Of a stretch of 64,000 bases of DNA, positions 34,465 through 47,424 are shown one piece after another. The notes below the pieces were generated by a model. The model was not told the DNA's origin. It was given only the letters and a program-made list of their open reading frames with translations, and did not search any database. The DNA is from Epiperipatus broadwayi (lineage: Eukaryota; Onychophora; Udeonychophora; Euonychophora; Peripatidae): the NCBI GenBank assembly GCA_028023455.1, contig JAQFVV010006246.1, forward strand, positions 2,779,501-2,843,500, read 5' to 3'. Made by a program: the position numbers and the translations under genes. Every line of letters starts with the position of its first letter. Within the stretch, counting starts at the first letter, position 1.

Positions 34465-37050
34465 AAGCTGTGCATATATATATAAATATATATATGCTGG
34501 ATTCACCATTCATTGTGGACTAAGTAATACCCTAAGTTCAACCACAGTGAATGTATGTTTCTTTTTCAAACTAAATTTATCGTTTTCTCAAATAGTTGCC
34601 TAAATTAAAGAAGGAATTGTGTTAAAGAGAAAAGATTTAATAAAATAAAATATAGAAAGTTAAAATTATATTTGCAACTATTTTTAAAATATATGTTGGA
34701 AGAATTCGATAAGATAAATTTTCTTAATTAAATAGAATCCATTAAGAAAAGGAATTTAATTAATAAAACATTTTTCTGAATTAGATAAAAAAATAGATAA
34801 CAGGAAAAATTTGAAACAACGGGCATGATTTGCTACTAATTAGCAGATTAAAAACATAATGGAAAAAAGGGTATAAATAAAGAACTTTTCTTTTGTTCTT
34901 GGTCTTATGCTTGTGGGTAACCAGTGCTGAAGGTCAGAGAGAAAATCTTTAAGAATTTTGTTGGAAGAAATTTTGCTGAAAGATTGGACAATATAGCGAA
35001 CTCTTGCTTGCTGTACTTACTTCAAGCTGCACTCTATTCTTTCAGCATATAAATAAAAAAAATCCAGAAATGTGTTGCTCTGCAAAAATGCAGGGGTAAC
35101 CTCTTGGCCGGAGTTCTAATCATGTAAGCCAGCCAGAGAACTAAAGTGTCTGCCCTGTATCTGTGAATATCTGCCCTCAAACATGGAAAAACAAAGTTGA
35201 AGAACCGAGAAGACTTGCGGTAAACCTCTAATGAACTCATCTTGACCCACCCCATCTAGTTACCGGTAACATTACCGTAAATTAACAAAAAAATCTCTTT
35301 GTAATTTACAAATTCACTCTAGCTAGAATTATGTTTTTCTATATATATGTTTTTTTTTTTAATCTATGTGGTCGTATCTTGTCAAATTATATTTCATTAA
35401 TTGCTGTCTTTTCTTTTTTTATATATCGTAATGGGAGGGGTTATTATATATAATGGTGGCCATAGTTCTTATTAATTTGATTGAAAAATACTTCGTTTAA
35501 CTTTCCACCATTATACTCCCGTAATTAAGTTATTTATTTTATATAAATATTTATTTAGAAAGAAAAGGAAGCAAATCATAGAAAGTGCAAAACTCTATTT
35601 TAAAATCAAGATTTAAATTGCTAAATATTCTATTATAAAACTTTCCAAACTTTAACTTAGTTTTTTTTTTGTATATATATAAAAGAAAGATCCTTATCAA
35701 ATGCCTGTATATTTTAGTCAATGAAGGGTTACAAATTTAAAGTTATATTTTAAAGAGCGCGAAATAAAACGTTCACATTTATATTTTAGTAATAAGAGAG
35801 AGTACATTTTGACGATATGTATTAAAAATTATTAAATAGCATTGGCTCAGGGTTGGTCGGTTAAACTTGAACTAAATCAATAAATATCCGCCCACTTGTT
35901 TTGTTTTAGTAATTCAAATTTTTATAAAGGTAAAGTTACTATTTTTCTGCGGATTTTCAGTGATAGTTGAGCTTTCCTAATATATTTATATTTTGCAGAA
36001 GGTTTCTTTTTAAATTTAAAGATCGTTGACCATATTTATATGGCATCGTGCCTCGGGTGATCTACTGGGCCGCTCAGCATAAAATTACAGTGCTTCTTTT
36101 GCCAAGTTTGCTTAGGTTAACATACCTACATTCGGACCTTCTGAAAAACAAATAAATTGTTCTGGATCTCAGTCCTTTCAATGTACGTAACTGGACATAA
36201 GCAACAAAAACTCCGATCCTGAATCCGGGTCACGCGTTTAGCGAACGGGTTCCATTTTTTCTCTAACCTAGTTTAGAGATGGAGAGCTATCCGGTCTTGT
36301 GTTAACCTCTTGGTAACTGTTATGTCTCGAGCCTCACAGCCCACTATATGCTCTCGCCTTTGTGCATGGTCTTGTATATTTATATTTATTAGGAAATCTT
36401 TCTCAAAATCTCATAGAAATGTTTCAATTATGGCTGGAAATTCCTGCTGGGGTCACTTTATCATTCTTCTCAAATCATAAGTAGGGTCGTGATTTAAACC
36501 TGTCCAAAGTGTTTAGTTGAGTTTGACCACCTATTTATTTCTATGTTCTCCAACCACAGAGTTAATGAATCATGTCTCTCTCTTTTGATTTCTTTTACGT
36601 AACACTTCCATTGGCTGGAATATTTTAAAGAAGAAATTATAATGTAAAATTTTGTCTGTTCTCATCATTACGATCAATGGATCTTTCATATATGTCTATC
36701 CGGTTGCAGTGAAAATAGCCTGCGACACTATAAAGCATTGTGTGAATTATTGTAATGTCAATAATAAAAATTTCTGTTATCTTTCATTCACTATAAATAA
36801 AACCACTTAGTATTGTTTTTCTTTTGTGACATACGTATGTACATCTGATCATTATATATGTAAAAATTCCTTTTTGTGGTCTCTTCTCTCTCTGACCACC
36901 AGGCATCCATTAAGATTAAATTCTAGTGAGGTTTGGGGATTAAGTCACTTAGTAGCAATCTAGAGGAGTGGGTGAGGTTCGAATCCCCTCTATCTGCATT
37001 TCTAGGTTAGGTTAAAGGAGCTCTACTTTTCTTACCATTACAATATATAT
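34465..37050 (+). mobile_element. 2.6-kb insertion in Gypsy C, LTR-like
   Basis: Pol homology stops near 34465 and resumes at about 37056. AT-rich ATATATAAATATA stands at both junctions and could be a target duplication or coincidence. The insert has TATAAATA at 34872-34879, a run of balanced composition at 36040-36360, and a B-box-like GGTTCGAATCCCCTC at about 36983-36997. No coding frame is recognised. It resembles the other promoter-bearing blocks at 16 and 45 kb in general make-up. A solo LTR of another family is my best guess. Confidence 0.45.
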
Positions 37051-37055
37051 AAATA

Positions 37056-37422
37056 TAATCAAGACCCAGTGAAAAACTTTAACATCGGAGACGCGGTAAT
37101 ATTAAGAGATATACTACGTAAACATTGGGTTAATGGAAAAATTGAATGGACATGATCAAAGCAAATTTATGATATTAAAGGCGAAAATGGAATTATATAT
37201 AAGCATCACAAAAATCATATTCGTAAAAGTGAAGATGGCATACAACTAGATATGTTCCAGCAGTTCCAACATGCAAATGAAAAGAATTCAGATAAACAGA
37301 TGCTACTGACCAACATCCAAGAAGATGCGGTAGAAGAGGATAAAATACTGATTGAAAAAAGGAAATCACCTAGACCAATACGACATAAAAGAAGACCTTT
37401 GTACTTAAAAGAATATGTATAA
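37056..37422 (+). pseudogene. Gypsy C integrase C-terminal domain and pol end
   Basis: It resumes after the insertion with DPVKNFNIGDAVILRDIL, one TGA at about 37154, then HHKNHIRKSEDG and a basic tail ending RPLYLKEYV with TAA at 37420-37422. The GDxV motif is typical of the Gypsy integrase C-terminal domain. The purine tract follows 22 bases later. Confidence 0.8.
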
Positions 37423-37443
37423 GACAGATAAACCGCAACTTCT

Positions 37444-37459
37444 GGGGTGGGGGAGGAAA
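37444..37459 (+). other. polypurine tract of Gypsy C
   Basis: GGGGTGGGGGAGGAAA lies directly before the 3' LTR; it primes plus-strand synthesis in LTR elements. Confidence 0.85.
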
Positions 37460-38145
37460 TGTTATGTTGTAGTACGATTAAAATTAAGAAAAATACGTTT
37501 TGAAACTGTGTGTACTCCAGAAGTTAAAAGTGTTAAATAATTACATGTGAAAGTAAACAAGTTGATTTAATAAAAATAAAAATTATAAATTATAAATGGG
37601 TTTTCATATATATATTTTATAAAAAGCAAGGTGTAAAACAAGATGGAAGATCCGAATAAATAATTAATTAAATGAAGGATTAAAAATGTAAAGAACAATT
37701 TAATTAATTAGTTCAGAAATAATCCCAGAATACTTTTGTGATTAAAATTGATAAGGAATAAACAATAGAACTAAAAGTAGATATAATCTAGCAGAAAAAA
37801 GACAAGTCAGTGTCAATCCTGATTTTCTGAGAGATTTAAATGTAGCGCGAATTCAGAACGGGACCAATGATGGGAGGAGAAACAGATATTCATGTCTGAA
37901 GGTACCAAAGACTGACCTAAGGTAAATATACAGACTATACCTGTCTTATTATTATTTTTGTAAGCCTTACAGGCGCTAGTAGAACTAATGATAATTCTGT
38001 TTATAAATGATTGTTAATTTTCATACTAATAAAATCTTGTATCTGTTAAGTGGGATATCTTAATTTTATGCAAGAGAGTAATCGTTACTTGAATTAAGTG
38101 TATTTGGTTGTTTCTCGTAAGTAACATTAAATCAAGTACATCACA
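37460..38145 (+). repeat. 3' LTR of Gypsy C
   Basis: 686 bases with the same ends as the 5' LTR. It is followed by the AATTG duplication. Confidence 0.92.
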
Positions 38146-38150
38146 AATTG

Positions 38151-39384
38151 TATTATATTTGTGACTGTATGGAAGCTAAAAAGAAAAGAAAAAATAGAAA
38201 AAAACTAATAACGCTAAAATAAAGAAAAGCACCATGGGTAAAAATAACCTTGCCTGCATATTTGAAATGTGTGACATCCAAATAACTTATACCTAATAAT
38301 ACTATTAGCTAGAATTTAGGTGGACTATTATAGATAACTTATTGAAAGTTAACTGTATTAAAAGATAAGTTGAAAAATAGCTCAGAGAAACAAAACTCCT
38401 GATACAAATATATTTAATGGTTAACATTAGGAAAAATACTTCTATATATTTATATTTTAATAAATAAAAAAATTGGATCAAAATTTTTAATAAGAGATTC
38501 TCCTTTTTATTAATCTTAAATAAATTATATATATATATATTTGTTACTGCTTCACTACATTGAAGTCAGACGACTTTTATGGGAATGACAAACAATGTAC
38601 AATCGATATTCATTTTATCTAGAAATCTCTAAAATTATTTATTAAAAATTTCTTGACTTTAGAGATATATATTATATGACACTTTTGTAATATCAGTTAA
38701 AAATTTATCATTTAGAAAATTAAATAATTTTTGCATTAAAAAAATAAGTTAGGATATTATATTTAGACATAACACATTATTTATATATATAAAGCAATAT
38801 TATTAGATTATTCTTTGTTACATAAATTACCAGACATTATTCAATTTTCTATACATATATTTATATATAAATTTGTGTATTAATTTAAATTTATGGATTC
38901 ATTCTACTAATTGTTTACACATCATATTTTTTTATTGTTTAATTCTTTGTAGTTTTTTTTTTTTTTGTAATTTCTTTTTTTTCCTTTTGGTAGATTTTTT
39001 TTTATTATTAATTTCAGCTTACTTTTCAGAAATTTTTATCATTTTTCCACTGTCATTTCCGGAAGCTAATATATTTTTTATTCAGATCCGCTATGACTTA
39101 AGAAAAACCAACAGAAGACATGCAGATTATATCTTGATAAAAACATTTACAATGATGCAATTAAGATATGTAGCTATTCTTTTTAGTATTTATTACTTTT
39201 TTATGCTGTTAATGGTAAAAGAATATGGATTACAAGACTTTCCTTAGTTCATAATCCCTACAAACAGTTTTAAGGTTGAAACTTTGCTCAGTGCTAAATT
39301 TATTTACAAAGATAAATTGCAGAAATTTGGCAGGCTACTCTCATATACTGTAATACCAATGACATATAAATGTAAAAATATGAA
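38151..39384. other. AT-rich intron sequence, nothing assigned
   Basis: T-rich stretch at 38900-39020. The 124-codon frame at 38873-39247 is Phe/Leu/Ile-rich because of poly-T and shows no family signature, so it is not called as a gene. Confidence 0.4.
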
Positions 39385-40200
39385 AGCAATCAATATCTAA
39401 ATAATAACAATTCATTCTGTTGTCAAGGCAAGCTTTGTAAAACAAAAATAGTTAATGTCTACCTTTACTTATGGTCTAATATGTTTATATAAACCTTAAA
39501 GACTGCAGCTTGACTAAAGAGAATGTGATTATTAATTCAAAGATGTTTAAATCAACCTCGTAAAACAACCAGATGTAATTGGTTCTGAAATCAGACTAAC
39601 TAATAGATAATTTTAATGTCAAATTGCACTGAAATTATGTATTACTTTGATAATAAAACTAATAATGTTTCATAGCTATATAGATTTATAAATAAATGAA
39701 AATACATGAATACATCCAACACCTAAATAATAACAATTCAATCTGCTGCCAAGGCAATCCCTTTTATACAATATATGTGGATATCTAATATTTTTATATA
39801 TTCTACTGATTAAATGGAATAATATTATTAATTCATGAAGTTTAAATAAATGGCTTTAAAAAGGCAATTATAACTTTCAAATTCCACTGAAACTATGTAT
39901 CACTTAAATAATAAATCTAATAATACTCAAGGCTAGATAGGTTTACAAATGTTAATACATGAAGGCAACACTTAAAAAATACTAATAGATATAACAATCT
40001 CAATCTGAGTCAAGACGATCTTTTTTTTACAATAAAGTTGAATACCCAACTTTATCTACAGACCAGTATGATTATGTAGATACTAAACATTGCAACTTGT
40101 TTAAAGAGAATGAGATTATTAATTGAAGAAGTTTAAATAAATCTCAGTAAACAGGCAAATATAATCTGTTCTGAAAGCAGACTTTGCAAATCCTGTCATT
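39385..40200 (+). repeat. three diverged tandem units of about 230-320 bp
   Basis: Each unit has AACAATTCA, then CAAGGCAA or a variant, then GATTATTAATTCA, GTTTAAATAAAT, and CACTGAAATTATGTAT-like segments. Unit starts are near 39385, 39709 and 39966. They are diverged by substitutions and deletions. Confidence 0.6.
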
Positions 40201-42560
40201 TCATGATGCAATTGAGATAAATATAATCATTTTGTTCCATAATTTCTCATTGTTTTTTTAATTATAATTTTGTTAATCATTTAAGTACATTTTTATCTTC
40301 TTATAAAAATGTCTTGTTTGTATAGGATGTATTACTTAAGGGACTGTTTATTGACAGACAAACTCTAAATAAGTTATAGTTTAACAAACTTTAAAATTAT
40401 TTAACTTACTCATTTTTCTTTTAAATCAAATCATTGTTAAACTGTGTAAACTTTTTATTTTGTCAAATTTTAAAATAGAATTAGTACAAGTTTTAAATAA
40501 ACCATTAATGCAATATTTAATGATTTTAAATCTGGTATTCCAATGCTAAAATTCATATAATCTCCCTAGCAATAAAGTCATTTAGATTTTATCAATGTCA
40601 TAACAATACAGATTTTTTTTTTTTTCCCATATGTCATACCTCTCGGCTAACAACGCAATGTCATAACAAATACAGATTTATAATAATCTAAAAGCTTTTT
40701 CATAATTATTTCATTTTCAAACAAATAGAATATTTTTCATTGGTTTATTTTCTTTTCTATTATTTTTAACATTTCATTATATTTCTTTTAGTAATATTAC
40801 TGTGTATTTTACAGGTTTTAAAAATAAAAAAGGGTAGTTAACATGAAAAAACTTTAGTACTTCTCAATTAAAATTTTATGTGATGTACTATTACATCGGT
40901 TAATTTTAATAACATTTCTAAACAGTATCTGTAATTTTTTCTTGAATTAAAAAAAAAGAGTCAAATAAAATGTTATAACAATAATTGAAGACAAAAAAAA
41001 AGTATCTATCAATATACTTTTCTTAGAAATAACATATAGAGAATAGAAATGATAATTCTATTGAACTTTGTTTTTGTAATATAATAAAATGTTTTCTATT
41101 TCTGTTTTAGAATTTAATATGCTGCAAAAGTTTTGTATATGACAGCCCACCAAACATAAAAGCAATCAATGTATTTCATGTTATTTTAACCAATTTTATA
41201 TAATAAAAAAATAACCAATATTTATGAATTTTTTAATTATAAATATGTAGATTCATTCTATGATAGAAGTGACTGCCACTAGACAGATCCTTAGGTTTAC
41301 AAATAATGGGAGGACTATTAGGTATAAAGATTAGTTAGAAATTTAATAAAAAGCTTGTTGAATATGCAGTCTTGTAGCAACAGTCCTTGTATTAACTAGA
41401 ATGTGATGGACAGGTTTGCAGTAAGGCAAACTCCATAAAAACCCTCATATACATAATGTTCATATTGATGAAAAATAAAAATCTTCTGTTTCACCATTTT
41501 AAAAAATTTTATAAAATGGTATTAGAATTAGGCTTATTATTAATAATTTTAGCTGATAAATAAATTTAGATATGAAGATTCAGTAAAAGAAATTAATGCT
41601 AGGAAGAAATGATTTTTTTGAGAATCCTCACAAAAATGGGAAATATCACAGACTTTTTGGTTATAATCCAATGAAATCCCAGTTGAAACTTAGAATTAAC
41701 ATTCTTAAGAAGGTTGAAAATTTAATGGAGAAAGTCATTTGGGATAAGTGTTATAAATACAAACAAGACTAAATGGCTTGACTATGAAGATTTCAGGAAA
41801 GTTATTTATTGAAGTTATCAGGTGTTTGTGTTTTATTTTCAATAAAATATGGGACCAAGAATTACTAGCAAATGGAGATATAATGAAGGAATAGTTTTGG
41901 TGAGAGAATAAAGTTAATCAAAAAAAATATAGCATTAATTCACATATATATTCTGAAATTGAATTCTATACATGAATATATTGAAGAAATGTATGGAAAA
42001 GGAAATTTTGTATATTATGAATGTTGTTTTTTTTTAAAGAAAAAAACAACAAAAAATGAGCATTGAAACATTTAATGAAAAATAAAGCAGATTTAGATTA
42101 TATTTTGACTAAAAGTATGTATTTCAACATTGTAAGGAACTTATTAGATTAAGTGAACATCACTCAATAAAATGTAAGTTAATAAAAAGTTAATGATACA
42201 CTCATCTAATATTCAGAAATATATTGATAAGATGAAAAAAAATATTTTAAAATCCTATTAAAATATTAATGGATTTTAATGAATTCACTAAGAAAATAAT
42301 TCTTTCTCTACAATAATATGCCATGCAGATAATTGATGCAAAAAAGAAGCAACTCTTCAATAAATTTCTTAGCTGAGAAAAGAAATGAAGAAATATGGGG
42401 GTGTTTAAAAATAATCGATTAAGAAAAATTAAATATCAGCATTCCATAAAATGGTAGGAAAGTGTGTTAATGATGATATAATTAAATACAAGTTTGAATG
42501 GGTGTAAAAAGCTATAATGTTGCTATTAGAAAAAAAAAATTGTTTCAGTGGTAAGCAAAA
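40201..42560. other. AT-rich intron sequence, nothing assigned
   Basis: No open frame or named repeat is recognised. Purine-rich stretches around 41600-42500 may be old repeat debris. Confidence 0.35.
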
Positions 42561-42571
42561 AAAAGCAACAT

Positions 42572-42932
42572 TTATAATAAAAACTAAATCCTAGATATAA
42601 TATAGAATAAAATATCTTTATGACAACAAAATAATATATAACAATAGTTGTAATATAATCATAACATAAAACAGCTCTTTTCAGTAATTTTTAATTTTTG
42701 CCCTTTTCAATATGTCTTGTGTTAATTTTATATAGAGTCAGTAAATGTCACTATGTATGCAATATAGGTTGTTTTTTGTAGTTAACCAAGACATATTGAA
42801 AAGGCAAAAATTAAAAATTGCCAAAAAGAGCTTTTTTATGTTATGATTATATTACAGCTGTTGTCATATATTATTTTGATGTTATAAAGATATTTTATTC
42901 TATATCATATTTAGAATTTATTTTTAATTTCT
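42572..42932. mobile_element. foldback element with about 145-bp inverted arms
   Basis: The left arm to about 42721 and the right arm from about 42787 are reverse complements, sharing for example TATAGAATAAAATATC and the pair CTTTTCAATATGTCTTG / CAAGACATATTGAAAAG. The spacer is about 65 bases. A direct repeat AAAAGCAACAT flanks it (42561-42571 and 42933-42943). A 9-11-bp duplication with long inverted ends suggests a Mutator-like MITE. No coding sequence. Confidence 0.7.
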
Positions 42933-43499
42933 AAAAGCAACATAAAGGATTCAGTTCCTTGTATTTTAAAAAATAAAAAATGTAGTAATATTATCAACTA
43001 TGTAGAAATGTACTACAAAAACAATATTGTAATAAAGAACCAGAAACTAAACTAGCCAAAACAATTATAATAATGTCTGAATTTCCAATCAGTGTAAATG
43101 AAGAATTGAAGCATTCAATTAAATTTATGAAGAATGGGGAAGATACAAAAGGAGATAGAATTAATTTTGATTTTTTAAAATAAAAAAGTGAAGAACGAGT
43201 GAAACTGTAAAAAACTATGTAATACCTGAACAATAAAGAAACTCCAGAGGATTGTAAATGTAGTAATAGTATTAATATTTAAAAAAGTGCTAGAAATTGC
43301 AGGTCTATCAGTTTTTTACTCATCTACAAAAAACATTGAACTTAACCCAACCAAAATATAATCCAGATTTAAAAGTGATTTTTTTTTCCCAAAATAAGAA
43401 TAAGTCGTCATTATGATTTAGAATTTGTAAATTATGAAAAGTTCTTTGACTTTGAAAGCAGTTTTACAATAAGTTTTGAAATATGAACATCATACATGC

Positions 43500-44440
43500 G
43501 CATTATGTGTCATTAAAATATGATAGTTTATTTTTTATTATTATATGACAATTCGTATATGTTGTGTAACATCTGTATGCTTATATAGATGTGTGGGTAA
43601 ATACATATATGTTAAAATTAATCATATTTTTTATTATTATATGTCAATTCAAATATGTTCATAAATTATACTACATGTCTGTGTGCTGATATAAATGTGT
43701 TTATGTAAACATATTAAAATATATTTATAAACTACAATGTAATAGGGGATTTGTTTTTGTATTAATCAAAATCAGAAGGTTTAATTTATATGTATGGCAG
43801 ATTCTGCAGATCTTTATTTCATTTTTATTGTTATTAATAAATTGATATTTCATAGTTAAATTTATTCCTGTGAATTTACTCAGTCCTAAATAATTTTAGA
43901 ATGTTGTAGTATATCTCTTGTTCTCAGAAGCATTTATAGAGCTTTTGTTCCTGAACTAGATTCATATATAACAGTCTATTATATAAAAGCATTTTATATT
44001 TAGTTGTTTATAGACATTCAGTTGATGATGATCCTGGATTAATGCAAAAGGGATATCCTATAAAGTCAATTTTATTTGGTTTGGTATTTATTAGAAATTA
44101 AGTTTATAGTTGGCCAGTACATTAATGTTACTAAGTTGCTATAGCATTGATGATGATCAGCATGTTTTTATATCCCATCATGACTTTTTATTACTGTATT
44201 CTTATAGATTAATATTTAATATTGTTCATCCAAATTATTGTTTAAATAATTTGCCCCAAGCTGGCAAGAGTTAAATAATTATTTTGGCTTATAGTAGACC
44301 CATTTCAAATCCAGTCACACAAGTGACTTGATTTATTTTTATTATTGATCATCATGTTGAAAAATAGTTATTACTTTTGGGTAATGCAAGTGAATTTATA
44401 GTTACAAACTGATTTAGTTCTGTGTTGATCTCTCATGCTC
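43500..44440 (+). repeat. dispersed repeat, copy 1
   Basis: It aligns in order with 52090-53060: AGATTCTGCAGA, AGTCTATTATATAAAAG, TATAGTTGGCCA, ATTGATGATGATCAGCAT, then ATTTATTTTTATTNTTGATCAT. The copies are diverged by many indels. Type unknown; neither terminal repeats nor coding potential are seen. Confidence 0.6.
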
Positions 44441-44999
44441 ATTCCTTTTTTATTTAATTTTCAATTTTATTTGGGGATGGTGATAGTTTCTCATCTACTC
44501 ATAATTTAATCCCAAAGTTGTTACTCATCTTGTGAGACAACTATTGTCTATATTGTTACAATCCATATTGAACCAATCGATGTCTAATCATCATCGATGC
44601 TTCATGTGTCACCATCTACACTAACCTCCTAGGGGTCCACAATTTAGACCCTGCTATAAATATATGCTATTCACTCACACACTGTATGCCGAATCATTCT
44701 AAAGATTAGTGAAATTAATCTTTGTTTAGTAAAAATGAAACAGTAGTTTGAGTGATGCGTATATATATTTTGACTAAAGCAATAATTTTATTGCTGGAAA
44801 ATACATTTGTAATTATTTTTATATCTGTGTGCATTTAATGTAACAACAAAGAAAAAAATGGGGAAGGCTTGAAATACTGAAATTATCTTTGGTCAAATCG
44901 TTGTCTATAATTAAAATTTATAAATCTTAATTACAATCAAAAAAACAAATTGTTTATCAGTTGTTTTCAAATCTTTCAAAACAGTTAAAAATGGTATTT

Positions 45000-47424
45000 C
45001 AGGCCTTATCAACTGAAAATATTTTGCTAATTAAATGTTGCTTTTTTTAAAGGGATTACAGAGATAAGGTTGGTAGATGAGATTGCATTCTGGGCAGTAT
45101 TAAAATGTTATAAAAGGGACCACAGAACAAAGGAAGTCAGTTCAGTTTACCTTCAGTTCATAGTTAAGTTCAGAGGAGTTTAGTCAGTTGAGTTAATTAC
45201 TTTTAAGAAGCCAACGCAAGTTCTGCGCGATGAATTTTGAGTAGTGGAATCTAGCACCTTTTTCTTCTTCTCTCGAAGAACTGTCTGCCTACAAGTGCCA
45301 TGTTCCATCTGGCCGACCATACAACATGATTGCTTCCAACTGCTGATTGCTAATGACGCCGCCATGCTGTTTTTTTCTTAGGTAACCTTTTAACATAGAA
45401 CTGCCTTTATAAGTCAATACTTTTGTAATCTATAGTTCAACCGTCATGTCTTAATTTATATATTGTTTTATAAGCTTCTGTTAATTTTGCTTTTAAACTC
45501 TCTCTCAGTAATCTTTTATTAATATCATGTATTTTAACTTACCGTTCACGCTTAATTAAATTATATATAGAAATGTGTGTGATTCCATTAAGATTTCATA
45601 TACTTTGTTTAATGTATAGATATAATTTATTTTCTTTAATGTGCCAAAATCGCTAAATTCGCGAGTAAGGGGGAAATAATTGTTTTACTTGGGAAAAGGG
45701 TGGGCTTTATTTAAAACTTATCAATAGAGTTTTGTCTATATTAAATAGAAATTGCTCGCGAGTTTGGTTTCATTTTAAATTCGTTACTCTTAAAGTAAAT
45801 TAAAAACTTTTACTGTGGATGAATTTTGCTTTAATTTTCTATTTTAAAAAGATCGTGAACTTTCTTATAATTAATCCATTCCTTTTTGCTGGTGCCTGAA
45901 GGGCAAATTCCACCAGTTAATACGTATTTGGGAATCGATTCTTTAAATATAAATGTGGTTAGTTTAATAATATTGTAAATAGAAGCGTTATTATTCATTA
46001 TGATTAGATAAATGACTCAGAATTGGAAACAGATTATTGCGCGAGAGGTTAGACCATTTTCAAACTTTAAATGATATTATAAAATTATAGAAACGCTGCT
46101 GGCATATATTTTCTTTTCTGATATTTTATCTTTCCATTTCTTGATCGTTTTATTATTGGGGACGTCGAAAGCATGAAGCTCCCGTCCTTCTTTTCAAAAT
46201 CGTTCCTAACCAGAGACGCTACTCTCTGTTGAATGTAAAGTTTAAGAGGATTATGTGCTGCAGATGGCAGTACATAATGATCTGGGGTCTCATTCTCAGC
46301 CTCTACTTTGATATCGCTCCGCCAGAAGGTGCGGACATATCCAATCTAAGTTCATTTCAAAGTATTCTTTTAAATGATGAAATATCCACAATCGCCATGA
46401 GGCCTTATTTTCGTTATTGTATGCTAGTACCGTTACTTTGCTCATTAACTTGATCATTTGTCTAATCTTAGTAAAGTCGCAATGATGTGTTAAAGATAAA
46501 GATTCATTTCGTAAAATACGTTCAGTATGTTGATCTAAAAACTGCTTTTCTTTAAAAAGCTTTATCGATTCCCAGAGACGTAAATCAATTTGTATAATTC
46601 ATTCTCGTAAATATTGCGCATTGTTTGTTCCTTATGTATACTTAGTCTAGAGACGCTATGTCCAAACAATGCCTATCAAACATATGTGATGATTTTAAGA
46701 TTGTAAATAAATGATTGAGACCGTACATTTATATTTATTTGTCAAAATGATTAATGTTAAATTATCGTGTATCTTTCTGTAATCCGAATCTGTTCCGATC
46801 TTGTAGATTGTTTGTACATCCACAACATTTTATTTGTAAACACTTGTAAATTGACATATTAACCCCGCACAACTTATAACACATTCTATAAAATGGTATT
46901 TATTCAATTTGGTAATGGGGATTTTATAAAACAAATCCCAAGTTTTCAAAATGTATAAGATCCCTCCAAGCGTGAAACAATTTTGTAACATATATATGCG
47001 TTTTCTACATTTATTAAATATATATATTCATGTAAATCCTGGTTTGTTTTGAATTATTAGTTTATAGTTAATATTTAGAACTATTTTCGTTGGCTAAGAG
47101 CTTAGCATTAATAAATAAGTATAATAAATGTAATTCCTGGGCTACTCCGACCTCGATCATCATCATCAGTCTGATCTTATGCTCCACCGCTCTGCTTATG
47201 GGCACGGATTTAAAATAATTTTACTGTGTCATCAGAATTGTTGTTCATTGGGTCAGAGATTCGAAGAATAGGCAAATAGGTTAGAATTCAGGATTGTTCC
47301 AGACCTGTGTATCTCAAGCATGATCGGATTCGAGGTACTTTTGCTTAGGATTTGGAACCTTGTTAAGTGAGCATACTGTTTTGACCGGTACAGTGGATTT
47401 TTTTTTCCGGGCTTGGCGCCCAAC
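45000..47424 (+). other. LTR-like block with promoter, ending at a primer-binding site
   Basis: TATAAAAG at 45109-45116 is followed 28 bases later by TCAGTT (45137-45142), an arthropod-type initiator. Composition is balanced over 45120-45380 and 46130-46460. The 3' end carries GGATTCGAGGTACTTTT and GACCGGTACA (as at 9.9 kb), then a T run, CCGGG and TGGCGCCCAACGTGGGGC, which matches a tRNA-Lys primer-binding site. Together these suggest a long LTR followed by a PBS. The 74-codon frame at 46229-46453 shows no known family and is not called. Confidence 0.45.
45109..45142 (+). promoter_or_regulatory. TATA box and initiator
   Basis: TATAAAAG, then TCAGTT 28 bases downstream, the spacing of a pol II core promoter. 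Confidence 0.45.

Larger units (their letters stand above)
30244..38145 (+). mobile_element. Gypsy-type LTR retrotransposon C, complete ends
   Basis: Two 686-bp LTRs, TG..CA ends, and an exact 5-bp target duplication AATTG (30239-30243 and 38146-38150). A primer-binding site starts four bases after the 5' LTR, and a purine tract GGGGTGGGGGAGGAAA (37444-37459) abuts the 3' LTR. LTRs differ at about 23 positions by eye (about 97% identity), so this is the youngest Gypsy copy here. Gag and pol are nevertheless disabled by nonsense and frameshift changes, and 2.6 kb has been inserted after the integrase core. Confidence 0.92.

Noticed and set aside
36930-37000. tRNA gene suggested by GGTTCGAATCCCCTC
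   Set aside because: The T arm is plausible, but no D arm, anticodon arm or acceptor stem can be completed.
38873-39247. 124-codon + strand open frame, very rich in Phe, Leu and Ile
   Set aside because: It is produced by poly-T-rich DNA. There is no family signature, no splice or start context of note, and no conserved copy.
46229-46453. 74-codon + frame in a GC-balanced patch, considered as a host exon
   Set aside because: No acceptor/donor pair, no recognisable domain, and it lies within the LTR-like block at 45.0-47.4 kb.
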